Positions 7,123 through 15,291 of a stretch of DNA of 64,000 nt are shown in pieces. The stretch spans positions 1 to 64,000 of the forward strand of contig JAFQTX010000022.1 in NCBI GenBank assembly GCA_017408825.1. Direction: 5' to 3'. The notes beneath the pieces are model-generated. The model did not search any database and had not been told where the DNA came from. It saw nothing but the letters and a program-made list of their open reading frames with translations. Made by a program: the position numbers and the translations under genes. This stretch comes from Alistipes sp. (GTDB lineage Bacteria > Bacteroidota > Bacteroidia > Bacteroidales > Rikenellaceae). Position 1 is the stretch's first letter. Each line of letters opens with the position of its first letter.

Positions 7123-9156
7123 CTACTCGCACAACCTCAGCACAACGCCTGTGCGTGAGGTATTGTAAATACTGATGGTATAGTACTCTGTACCATCTTC
7201 GTTGCGATGCGTTGTGGTGAAGTGCTCGCCCGTAACATCTGCACGATCGTGGCCACCGAAGCGTTTCTCGTCGGATGAGAACACCACCTCGTACTTGCCC
7301 GCCCAGGGCACACGCACCTCGTAGTTGGGTATCGAGGCTGTAGGATGCCAGTTGAGCACAAACACAAGGCCTCGGTGCGAGTATACCATAGTCTTGTTGT
7401 GCTCGTCCATCATATGGTTATATGGATAGCCATCACCCAACACGCCATACTCCTTGACCATCTCAATCATCGCACGATCGAACTCGGCGAGTTGTGAGTA
7501 GCGCAAGAAACCATTCTCCGAGAGCGACCACTGGCGACGTGCATGCTTATACGACCACTCATTACCCGCACGTGGGAAGTCAATCCACTCGGGGTGGCCA
7601 AACTCGTTACCCATAAAGTTTAGATATGCCTCACCACCTGTCGAGATTGTCATCAGACGAATGAGCTTATGCAGCGCCATACCACGATCGATGACCAAGT
7701 TCTCCGAGGCACGATCCATAGCAAAGTACATCTCCTTATCCATAAGGCGGAAGGCGATAGTCTTATCACCCACAAGCGCCTGATCGTGCGACTCAGCATA
7801 TGCCACCGTACGCACACTTGGCAGACGATTGGTCATCACCGACCACATCTCCCAGATGTTCCAATCCTCGTCCTTCTGCTCCTTGAGCAGCTTTATCCAG
7901 TAGTCTGGGATCGCCATACCCAAGCGGTAGTCGAAGCCCATACCACCATCCTCGGCCTTAACACACGTACCTGGCATGCCACTAACATCCTCGGCAATGG
8001 TGATTGCGTCCGAGCGGAACTCGTGGATAAGTGTATTGGCCAAGGCAAGATATACTATCGCATCACGGTTTACGCCCTCGTCAAAGAACCTCTCACGGCA
8101 GTCAAACTCGACATATCCGTGGTGGTGATACAACATCGACGTCACGCCATCGAAGCGATAGCCATCGAAGTGATACTCATCAAGCCAATACTTCACGTTC
8201 GAGAGCAAGAAGTGCTCAACCTCACGCTTGCCGTAGTCGAATATCATCGAGTCCCAATACTGCTGATAGCCAGCGCCACCCTCCTTCGAGTAGTGATGCT
8301 TCGAGCCGTCGAGCTCGTTGATGCCCTCGTCAAAGTTCTTGACATAATGAGCGTGCACCAGGTCCATAATCACAGCAATGCCCAACTCGTGAGCACGATC
8401 TACAAGTGAACGAAGCTCATCTGCCGTGCCGAAGCGTGATGATGGGGCAAAGAGACTCGACACGTGGTAACCAAACGATCCGTAGTATGGGTGCTCGGCG
8501 ATGGCCATAAGCTGCACGGCGTTATATCCTGCGGCCTTGATGCGTGGGAGCACCTCGTCACGGAACTCCACATAAGTACCAACACCCTCCCTCTCCTGGG
8601 CCATTCCAACATGAGCCTCATAGATGAGCAACTCGCCAACCTTCGGAGCGGTGAAGTCGTCGTGCTTCCACTCGTATGGGCGGTCGATGACAAACTGTGC
8701 GGTAAAGTTCTTTGTCTGCTCGTCCTGCACTACACGCTTGGCGTAGGCCGGAATACGATCACGCCACCCATTCTCGCCGTGTACGTGTATCTTGTAGAGC
8801 GAGCCATCGGTAAGCCTCTCGGCATACATAGCATCGGGGAGGAAGATGCTCCACACGCCGTCTCTTGAGCGCTGAAGGCGTAGTTCGGTGCGCTGCCAGT
8901 GGTTGAAATCGCCAAAGATATAGACATCCTTAGCCTCGGGCAGCCACTCTCTGAACCACCAACCCCTCATCAACTCATCACGCTGCCAGCCGAAATAGCG
9001 GTAGCCATTAGCATAATCTACAAGCGAGCCAGAAGATCTCTTTATATCCTCCAACCTGCTGACATACATTGTATAGCGGCGATTGATTTCATCCTCTACG
9101 GGGTGTAACCACTCGTCGTCGGCAACAAATTTAAGAGTTGGCTTCTCGGGCGTCAT
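7123..9156 (-). CDS. glgB: 1,4-alpha-glucan (glycogen) branching enzyme
   Basis: This GH13 enzyme (677 aa from the chosen start) cuts alpha-1,4 chains and rejoins them as alpha-1,6 branches in glycogen. An N-terminal CBM48-like module (VYIFGDFNHWQRTE) precedes the barrel. The four GH13 regions are visible: VIMDLVHAHY (about 260), GYRFDGVTSM with the nucleophile Asp (about 334), ITIAEDVSG with the acid Glu (about 389) and AESHDQALVGD (about 452). The frame extends upstream to 9213, but a TATCTTTG promoter at 9180-9187 lies inside that extension, so the ATG at 9156 (MTPEKPTL) is preferred. It probably heads the operon of SH3b paralogs and the L,D-transpeptidase. Confidence 0.9.
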   Translation of the reverse strand: MTPEKPTLKFVADDEWLHPVEDEINRRYTMYVSRLEDIKRSSGSLVDYANGYRYFGWQRDELMRGWWFREWLPEAKDVYIFGDFNHWQRTELRLQRSRDGVWSIFLPDAMYAERLTDGSLYKIHVHGENGWRDRIPAYAKRVVQDEQTKNFTAQFVIDRPYEWKHDDFTAPKVGELLIYEAHVGMAQEREGVGTYVEFRDEVLPRIKAAGYNAVQLMAIAEHPYYGSFGYHVSSLFAPSSRFGTADELRSLVDRAHELGIAVIMDLVHAHYVKNFDEGINELDGSKHHYSKEGGAGYQQYWDSMIFDYGKREVEHFLLSNVKYWLDEYHFDGYRFDGVTSMLYHHHGYVEFDCRERFFDEGVNRDAIVYLALANTLIHEFRSDAITIAEDVSGMPGTCVKAEDGGMGFDYRLGMAIPDYWIKLLKEQKDEDWNIWEMWSVMTNRLPSVRTVAYAESHDQALVGDKTIAFRLMDKEMYFAMDRASENLVIDRGMALHKLIRLMTISTGGEAYLNFMGNEFGHPEWIDFPRAGNEWSYKHARRQWSLSENGFLRYSQLAEFDRAMIEMVKEYGVLGDGYPYNHMMDEHNKTMVYSHRGLVFVLNWHPTASIPNYEVRVPWAGKYEVVFSSDEKRFGGHDRADVTGEHFTTTHRNEDGTEYYTISIYNTSRTGVVLRLCE

Positions 9157-9179
9157 ACAAAATTTGTTATAATTTGTAG

Positions 9180-9187
9180 CAAAGATA
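9180..9187 (-). promoter_or_regulatory. -7 box (TATCTTTG) of the glgB promoter
   Basis: The minus strand reads TATCTTTGC 23 bases upstream of the ATG at 9156. An imperfect ATTG about 23 bases further upstream could serve as -33. It rules out the longer glgB frame. The divergent stretch 9188-9370 toward the transporter shows nothing else I can name. Confidence 0.7.
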
Positions 9188-9370
9188 CAAAATATTTTTG
9201 TATATTCGTCCAATACGGAGTGTTATTTGCTTAACAGGAGCGAATTTTATATCGACTATTGAGTCTCAGAGACTTTGGTAGTTAGTTGATATATCCACAA
9301 CTGCGAAACATTTGTTTAACTTACAAAACATTATTTTATACACAAAGACTATATAAAGTGACTACGACGT

Positions 9371-9401
9371 TTTGTTATTTGATTTTTGTTTTGTATCTTA
9401 G
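9371..9401 (+). promoter_or_regulatory. Promoter of the POT transporter gene
   Basis: TTTG (9371-9374), a 19-base spacer and TATCTTAG (9394-9401) match the Bacteroidota -33/-7 layout with one mismatch in the -7 box. The leader to the ATG at 9479 would be about 70 nt. Confidence 0.6.
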
Positions 9402-9478
9402 CACCCTGATTTTGTGTTATTTTTGTAACAAGACGAAACTAACGATAAATTTTATATTAACTAAAACTATTTTTACTT

Positions 9479-11017
9479 ATGTTCAAAGGACATCCTAAAG
9501 GTCTTTTAGCAGCGGCTCTTAGCAACATGGGTGAGCGTTTCGGTTACTACATCATGAACGCTGTACTCGTATTGTTCCTCTGCTCAAAGTTTGGACTCAG
9601 CGAGGAGACAAGCTCGTTGATCTATTCATTCTTCTATGCTGGTATCTACATTCTGGCTTTGGTTGGTGGTTATATCGCCGATAAGACTCAGAACTACAAG
9701 GGTACTATCATGGCAGGTTTGATAATTATGGCAACAGGTTATGTGTTGCTCTCAATTCCTATCCTTGCCACATCTACAAACATCAGCTGGTTGCTTCCAC
9801 TCACATGCTTGGCACTCTTCATCATCGCCTTTGGTAACGGTCTGTTCAAGGGTAACTTGCAGGCTATCGTAGGTCAGATGTACGACAACCTTGAGGCTGA
9901 GGCAGCTAAGCAGGGCGAGGAGGCTTTGAAGGCCGCTAAGGATAAGCGTGACTCTGGTTTCCAGATCTTCTACGTATTCATCAACATCGGTGGTGTTATC
10001 GCTCCTTTCGTAGCTCCATTGCTTAGAGAGTGGTGGTTGAAGGCTCACGATATGATCTATAACGCACAGCTTCCAGCACTCTGCCACCAGTTCCAGGAGA
10101 GCGGCAATGCTACTGAGCAGCTCACAAAGCTCGCATCAGAGTCTGGCTTCGTGGCTGAGGGTGGCAACATCGCAGAGTTCTGCGGCGACTACCTCATGGT
10201 ATTCAACGAGGGTATCCACTACTCGTTCATCGCCTCTGTTGCCGCTATGCTCCTCTCGCTCACTATCTTCATCGCTACACGCAAGCGCTTCCCAACACCT
10301 GCAAAGAAGGCAGCAGCCGTTTCTGTAGAGTATACTCCTGAGGAGCGCAAGGCAGCAGCTACCGAGATTAAGCAGCGTATGTACGCTCTGTTTGCAGTGC
10401 TTGCTATCGCAATCTTCTTCTGGTTTGCATTCCACCAGAATGGTACATCACTCTCGATGTTCGCTCGTGACTTTGTGAAGTCTGATAGCGTGGCTCCTGA
10501 GGTATGGCAGGCTCTCAACCCATTCTACGTTATCGTTCTTACCCCTATTGTGATGTGGGTATTTGGCGCTCTTGGCCGTCGTGGCAAGTATATCTCTACA
10601 CCTCGTAAGATTGCTATCGGTATGGCTATCGCAGGTACAGCATATGTATTCTTGGCTATCTACTCTTACATCATGGGTTATCCATCAGCTACTGAGGCAC
10701 GTGCCGAAGGCGTTGAGCTCTCTGGTCCATGGGTACTCTTCGTACTCTACTTCTTCCTCACTGTTGCTGAGCTGTTTATCTCACCACTTGGTCTATCATT
10801 CGTATCTAAGGTAGCTCCAAAGCATATGTTGGGCTTGTGCCAGGGCTTGTGGCTCGGCGCTACAGCTGTAGGTAACCTCCTACTCTGGATTGGTCCACTC
10901 ATCTACAACGCAGCACCTATCTGGATTTGCTGGACAGTATTCCTCTCGGTATGTCTTGTATCAATGGGTATCATGCTTGGTATGGTTAAGTGGTTGGAGC
11001 GTGTAACCAACGCATAA
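9479..11017 (+). CDS. POT/PTR-family proton-coupled oligopeptide transporter
   Basis: This 512-aa inner-membrane protein of the major facilitator superfamily has about 12-14 hydrophobic helices. The first helix carries NMGERFGYYIMNAV, the family motif ExxERFxYY with Asn in place of the first Glu; I recall this variant in other Bacteroidota POT proteins. It likely imports di- and tripeptides using the proton gradient. The start at 9479 follows a promoter and a leader of about 70 nt. It is monocistronic: the next feature is a strong terminator at 11057-11106. The opposite-strand frames inside it are shadows. Confidence 0.9.
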   Translation: MFKGHPKGLLAAALSNMGERFGYYIMNAVLVLFLCSKFGLSEETSSLIYSFFYAGIYILALVGGYIADKTQNYKGTIMAGLIIMATGYVLLSIPILATSTNISWLLPLTCLALFIIAFGNGLFKGNLQAIVGQMYDNLEAEAAKQGEEALKAAKDKRDSGFQIFYVFINIGGVIAPFVAPLLREWWLKAHDMIYNAQLPALCHQFQESGNATEQLTKLASESGFVAEGGNIAEFCGDYLMVFNEGIHYSFIASVAAMLLSLTIFIATRKRFPTPAKKAAAVSVEYTPEERKAAATEIKQRMYALFAVLAIAIFFWFAFHQNGTSLSMFARDFVKSDSVAPEVWQALNPFYVIVLTPIVMWVFGALGRRGKYISTPRKIAIGMAIAGTAYVFLAIYSYIMGYPSATEARAEGVELSGPWVLFVLYFFLTVAELFISPLGLSFVSKVAPKHMLGLCQGLWLGATAVGNLLLWIGPLIYNAAPIWICWTVFLSVCLVSMGIMLGMVKWLERVTNA

Positions 11018-11056
11018 ACAACAACTTCAATAAGTAGCATAGACTACAACAAGCCG

Positions 11057-11106
11057 TTAGGCCGAATGGTTCGATAGATCTCTATCACCATTCGGCCTAA
11101 TTTTTT
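11057..11106 (+). terminator. Rho-independent terminator of the POT transporter gene
   Basis: TTAGGCCGAATGGT (11057-11070) and ACCATTCGGCCTAA (11087-11100) form a perfect 14-bp stem followed by TTTTTT. Confidence 0.93.
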
Positions 11107-11118
11107 ACGGAGTGGGAT

Positions 11119-11219
11119 CAGGGAGGTTCAGGGAGAGCAGAGAGGGTCAGAGAGTGCCAGAGAGATAGCAGAGGGAAAACAGGAAGAGAACAGGGAGATG
11201 TCAGAGAAAACAGGATCAG
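11119..11219. repeat. Purine-rich degenerate tandem repeat, about 10-bp period
   Basis: About ten successive units begin CAGGGAG, CAGAGAG, CAGAGGG or CAGGAAG at intervals of 9-11 bases. One strand is almost pure purine apart from the C of each unit. No protein-like frame crosses it. Confidence 0.7.
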
Positions 11220-11301
11220 TCTGAAAACCCAGTGTGGAGTCGAAAAAAGATATTCTCCAGACTGAGCCGCATTAAAGATAATGAAACCGTAAGACAATTA
11301 T

Positions 11302-11540
11302 GACAATTAAGATGGTTGCGGCAGGCAGCGCAAACAGCCAACGGCCGAAACAGCAGCGTGGTACCCGACCTCGTAATGGTCTTATGGTCCTAATGGTCTT
11401 AATGGTCCTAAAAAAATAAAGACAATTAAGATGGTTGCGGCAGGCAGCGCAAACAGCCAACAGCCGAAACAACAGTGTGATACTCGACCTCGTAATGGTC
11501 TTATTGTCTTAATGGTCCTAATGGTCTTAAAAAAATTAAG
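11302..11540 (+). repeat. Two tandem copies of a 119-bp repeat
   Basis: Unit 1 starts at 11302 and unit 2 at 11421, both with GACAATTAAGATGGTTGCGG followed by CAGGCAGCGCAAACAGCCAAC, GCCGAAAC, CGACCTCGTAATGGTCTTAT and a CCTAATGGTCTTAA tail. A third partial unit (ATTAAGACGGTTGTGAACGAG) begins near 11534. An inverted, diverged copy lies at 283-414. The TAATGGTC submotif is itself reiterated at the end of each unit. Confidence 0.85.
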
Positions 11541-11562
11541 ACGGTTGTGAACGAGAGATGCT

Positions 11563-11617
11563 GGGGATAGTGGGGATACTGGGGATAGTGGGATAGTGGG
11601 ATAGTGGGATAGTGGGG
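11563..11617 (+). repeat. GGG(G)ATAGT microsatellite, G-quadruplex candidate
   Basis: Seven runs of three or four G are separated by the five-base loop ATAGT or ATACT. C-runs (TTCCCCATCTTCCCC and CTCCCC) follow at 11641-11668 and could pair with the G-runs instead. The rest of 11620-11760 shows no gene. Confidence 0.8.
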
Positions 11618-11813
11618 AGTTTATGGATAGTGATCCTCATCTTCCCCATCTTCCCCGAAACTCCCCGACCAACGCCGCCCCAATTTTTGAGTAGAAGGGG
11701 TTAGATGTGGTCTCGATTAAGAGATTGCCCCGGATGGGACATACTTGACGTATTTCCCATTCGCCCTTATCTTGGAAATTTCTTGAGAGAAGGTGGTATA
11801 TACAACGCTCGGC

Positions 11814-11868
11814 AAAAATGCCACCGATGGGTAGTACTTAGGCGTACGTCCCATTGGTGGCATTTTTT
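11814..11868 (-). terminator. Terminator hairpin after nrdJ, symmetric enough to work both ways
   Basis: AAAAATGCCACC-GATGGG and CCCATTGGTGGCATTTTTT form a stem of about 18 bp with runs of A and T on either side. It is enclosed by a larger imperfect inverted repeat: ATTTCTTGAGAGAAGGTGGTAT (11778-11799) against ATGCTACCTTATCTCAAGAAAT (11883-11904), 19 of 22 matching. Confidence 0.85.
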
Positions 11869-11904
11869 GTTAGCGGAAGTAGATGCTACCTTATCTCAAG
11901 AAAT
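11867..11904. repeat. Gene-3'-end repeat (AGCGGnnGTAGATGC...CCTTATC), copy A
   Basis: TTAGCGGAAGTAGATGCTACC then TTATCTCAAGAAAT touches the stop codon of nrdJ. Related copies at 25308-25345 and 59133-59172 lie in the same place and orientation relative to other minus-strand genes. Confidence 0.7.
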
Positions 11905-14456
11905 TAGCTGCATTTTGAATAACCACACGCCATACAAGTCAAACAACCATTCTGGTATGCCATATTCTCCTGACCGCACTGTGGGCAACGACCCTTGCCA
12001 CGTGTACCATCCTTGATATACTGCTTGAGGGCACGCTCAACACCATTCTTCCACGTGTTGATAGTCTCAGAGTCGAGGTGTAGGCCGTCCACGAGCTGCA
12101 CAACCTTGTCGATAGGCATGCCGTAGCGCAATACGCCAGAGATAAGCTTAGCATAGTTCCAGAACTCCTCGTCGAACAGACGTGAGATACCACCAATGGT
12201 GTTGATATATCCATAGCGATCCTGATACTGGAAGTCGTAACGCTTAGAGCCATCCTTCTCGCACACCTTGAGGATGTTACCATTGGTGATAGTCTTAGGG
12301 ATATACATAGCATCCTCCTCGATCTTACCGGTGAAGATCTCATAAGGACGATCATCCTGCTTACCTACGAAGGCAATCCAATCCTCCGAACCATTCTTGA
12401 AACGCACGATGTCGGCAGGGATAGACTCTGGGCGGCGGATAGACTCCGAACCGCTACAACTCTTCTTTGAGCCATCCTTCGACTTAAGGTCGAGCAACAC
12501 GCCATCACGGCAGCCGTCACGATATACGGTGATACCCTTACAGCCCGACTCCCACGCTGTGCGGTAAACCTCTGCCACAAGCTCCTCGGTAACCTCGTTA
12601 GGGAGGTTTACAGTAACCGATATTGAGTGATCCACCCACTTCTGGATAGCACCCTGCATCTTCACCTTAGCAACCCAGTCGATATCGTTTGCCGTGGCCT
12701 TGTAGTATGGCGATGCCTTGAGCCACTTGTCGAGCTCCTCCTCAGAGATATTCTGCAGACGAGTGGTGTCGTAGCCATTGATCTCGAGCCACTTGACAAA
12801 CTGGTGGTGGTACACGTAGTACTCAACAAACTTCTCGCCAGTCTCATCCACGAACGAGGCCACCTGGTCCTTGTCCGATGGGTTGATCTTGCGACGACGC
12901 TTATATACTGGGCGGAATACAGGCTCGATACCCGATGTTGTCTGCGACATAAGCGAGGTAGTACCCGTAGGTGCGATTGTAAGCATAGCTATGTTACGAC
13001 GGCCATACTTCTTCATCTGATCACGAAGCTCAGGAGCTGCCTCGCAGATACGCTCGATCATTGGGTTGCCCTGCTCCTTCTCAAAGTTGAACACGCCAAA
13101 GGCGCCACGCTCCTTAGCCATAACAACCGAGGCACGGTAGGCCTCCACAGCGAGGGTCTTGTGAACATTAACAGCAAAGTCGATAGCCTCCTCCGAGCCA
13201 TAGCGTAGACCCAAAGCGGCCAACATATCGCCCTCGGCCGTGATGCCAAGACCTGTACGGCGACCCTTCAAGGCCATATCCTTAATCTTCTTCCAGAGTT
13301 CGAGCTCTACACGACGTACGTCGTCGTCCTCAGGATCTGAGGCGATCTTGCCGATGATAAGCTCCACCTTCTCGAGCTCGAGGTCGATGATGTCATCCAT
13401 AAGGCGCATAGCCTTAGCCACGTGCTCCTTAAACTTATCGAAGTTGAACTTAGCACTCTTTGTAAATGGCTCATCAACATAGCTAAGTAGGTTGAGCGCC
13501 AATAGACGGCAGCTATCATATGGGCACAATGGAATCTCGCCACAAGGGTTGGTAGACACCGTGCGGAAGCCCTCGTCAGCATAGCAGTCGGGCACACTCT
13601 CACGAATAATCGTATCCCAGAACAATACACCGGGCTCTGCCGACTTCCAAGCATTATGGATAATCTTCTCCCATAGCTTCTTAGCCTCGATATCCTGTAC
13701 AAATGTAGGCTTCTCAGCGTTTACGGGGAACTGCTGACGGTATGACTCACCCGCCAAGGCAGCACGCATAAACTCATCGTCGATCTTAATAGAGACGTTT
13801 GCGCCTGTAACCTTACCTGTATCAACCTTAGCATCGATAAAGCGCTCCGCATCGGGGTGCTTGATAAGCAACGAGAGCATCAAAGCACCACGACGGCCAT
13901 CCTGTGCCACCTCACGTGTAGAGTTTGAGTAACGCTCCATAAATGGCACAATACCCGTAGAGGTGAGTGCCGAGTTGAGTACGGGGCTACCCGTAGGGCG
14001 GATATGTGAGAGGTCGTGACCTACGCCACCACGGCGCTTCATAAGCTGCACCTGCTCCTCATCCATACGGAAGATACCACCATACGAGTCGGCAGGATTC
14101 TTATGACCGATAACAAAGCAGTTTGACAATGATGCTACCTGAAGGTTGTTGCCAATACCTGTCATAGGGCCACCCTGGGGGATGACATAACGGAAGTGGT
14201 CGAGGAGGTCAAAAATCTCCGCCTCGTTAAGAGCGTTAGGATAGGTGCTCTCGATACGAGCAAGCTCCGCAGCGATACGCCTGTGCATATCCTCTGGTGA
14301 GCGCTCGAAGATATTACCAAACGAGTCCTTAAGAGCATACTTGCTCACCCACACCTGGGCAGCAAGGTCGTCACCCTTGAAATACTCCTTAGAGGCAGCT
14401 ACGGCATCCTCGTAGCTAACCACCTTAAGCTGTTCATTGTTAGGTTTTTGAGTCAT
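11904..14456 (-). CDS. nrdJ: Adenosylcobalamin-dependent (class II) ribonucleoside-diphosphate reductase
   Basis: This 850-aa protein is full length for the class II family, which reduces ribonucleotides to deoxyribonucleotides with a B12-generated radical and works with or without oxygen. Family marks include GGVGHDLSHIRP, the active-site NPCGEIPLCP region, the barrel segment LTIAPTGTTSLMSQ and a C-terminal Cys-rich tail (CPQCGQENM ... CLTCMACGYSKCS) expected to carry thioredoxin-linked cysteines and possibly zinc. The ATG at 14456 gives MTQKPNNEQ. No B12-box-like sequence was found in the 5' region. The gene stands alone and ends in a strong hairpin terminator. Confidence 0.93.
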   Translation of the reverse strand: MTQKPNNEQLKVVSYEDAVAASKEYFKGDDLAAQVWVSKYALKDSFGNIFERSPEDMHRRIAAELARIESTYPNALNEAEIFDLLDHFRYVIPQGGPMTGIGNNLQVASLSNCFVIGHKNPADSYGGIFRMDEEQVQLMKRRGGVGHDLSHIRPTGSPVLNSALTSTGIVPFMERYSNSTREVAQDGRRGALMLSLLIKHPDAERFIDAKVDTGKVTGANVSIKIDDEFMRAALAGESYRQQFPVNAEKPTFVQDIEAKKLWEKIIHNAWKSAEPGVLFWDTIIRESVPDCYADEGFRTVSTNPCGEIPLCPYDSCRLLALNLLSYVDEPFTKSAKFNFDKFKEHVAKAMRLMDDIIDLELEKVELIIGKIASDPEDDDVRRVELELWKKIKDMALKGRRTGLGITAEGDMLAALGLRYGSEEAIDFAVNVHKTLAVEAYRASVVMAKERGAFGVFNFEKEQGNPMIERICEAAPELRDQMKKYGRRNIAMLTIAPTGTTSLMSQTTSGIEPVFRPVYKRRRKINPSDKDQVASFVDETGEKFVEYYVYHHQFVKWLEINGYDTTRLQNISEEELDKWLKASPYYKATANDIDWVAKVKMQGAIQKWVDHSISVTVNLPNEVTEELVAEVYRTAWESGCKGITVYRDGCRDGVLLDLKSKDGSKKSCSGSESIRRPESIPADIVRFKNGSEDWIAFVGKQDDRPYEIFTGKIEEDAMYIPKTITNGNILKVCEKDGSKRYDFQYQDRYGYINTIGGISRLFDEEFWNYAKLISGVLRYGMPIDKVVQLVDGLHLDSETINTWKNGVERALKQYIKDGTRGKGRCPQCGQENMAYQNGCLTCMACGYSKCS

Positions 14457-14650
14457 GGTTTGTATATATTTATTTTACTATTATTTGCCAAGCATCTACT
14501 CCTCGTATAGTGTCATTTGTCCACAAATCATCCACGCCAGACTGACTCACTCTCGGTTTTGGGGGATAATTCAGGCATACAAAATTCGTGATTTTTCACG
14601 GGATATTACCACTCGGAACATCGATTTTTTCGACACTTTATTCACAAAAA

Positions 14651-14688
14651 ATAAAAAGATGCGCCACAGCTATCTGTAACGCATCTTT
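14651..14688 (-). terminator. Terminator of the PAP2/MBOAT/SGNH cluster
   Basis: On the minus strand AAAGATGCG, a 16-base loop and CGCATCTTT are followed by TTATTTTTTG. It starts just after the PAP2 stop at 14695. The rest of 14457-14650 shows nothing I can name; no clear nrdJ promoter box was found. Confidence 0.8.
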
Positions 14689-14694
14689 CGATTT

Positions 14695-15279
14695 TTAGGC
14701 CTTCTGTTGCTGCCGCTGCAGCCACCTAAACAGCCACCATCCGACAAGTGCCGACACAAGACCAAGTGTCGCCCCAAGGAGTATATCCTGCGGGAAGTGG
14801 CAGGCCAAATATATTCGAGAGTAGCAGACCACAACGGCCACTATGGTCATCATCACCGAGAACCACCTCCGAGCAATGACCACCGAGCTGAGCACGGCAA
14901 TAGCCACTATCGTTGCGGCGTGGCCCGACACCGTGCCATAGGTTGCGGCACGACCATAACCATTGGTGAAGGCCTCGACACCATCGGTATACATAGGGCG
15001 TAGGCGCGAGGGCATACCACTCCACAACTCGGCGAGTAGACCCTGCTGCTTGAAAATCCCAGACACCACATCGGCAAGAGCGATAGCCACACCTATGGCC
15101 ACAAGAAACTTAATCGTACCTCGCCACGAGTATCGACGCCAAACCAGGTATATAATAATTAGGTATAGCGGAGTCCAAGGAGCAATGCCCGACACGAGTT
15201 TCATCACCGTGTCGAGCCACGCTGGGCCATCGAAGTTAAGCGTCTCAAACAGCGGCCAATCCCACGTCACACCACTCAT
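14695..15279 (-). CDS. PAP2-superfamily membrane phosphatase
   Basis: This 194-aa integral membrane protein has about five or six helices. The three-part PAP2 signature is present: K-x(n)-RP around residues 73-91 (KQQGLLAE ... SRLRP), SGH at about 118 (GTVSGHAATIVA) and SR-x5-H-x3-D at about 153-164 (YSRIYLACHFPQD). The family removes phosphate from lipid phosphates such as undecaprenyl pyrophosphate or phosphatidate. It lies 12 bases after the MBOAT gene, so an envelope role, perhaps recycling the carrier lipid, is plausible. The exact substrate cannot be read from sequence. Confidence 0.87.
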   Translation of the reverse strand: MSGVTWDWPLFETLNFDGPAWLDTVMKLVSGIAPWTPLYLIIIYLVWRRYSWRGTIKFLVAIGVAIALADVVSGIFKQQGLLAELWSGMPSRLRPMYTDGVEAFTNGYGRAATYGTVSGHAATIVAIAVLSSVVIARRWFSVMMTIVAVVVCYSRIYLACHFPQDILLGATLGLVSALVGWWLFRWLQRQQQKA

Positions 15280-15291
15280 CGTCCCACAAGT

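Noticed and set aside
7669..8409. 246-codon plus-strand frame opposite glgB
   Set aside because: The GH13 motifs on the minus strand are complete and the opposite frame has no recognisable features.
11272..11472. 66-codon minus-strand frame in the repeat block
   Set aside because: It is formed by the 119-bp repeat and repeats its own residues without features of a gene.
14457..14650. Possible cobalamin riboswitch before nrdJ
   Set aside because: No B12-box-like sequence was seen on the minus strand in this region.
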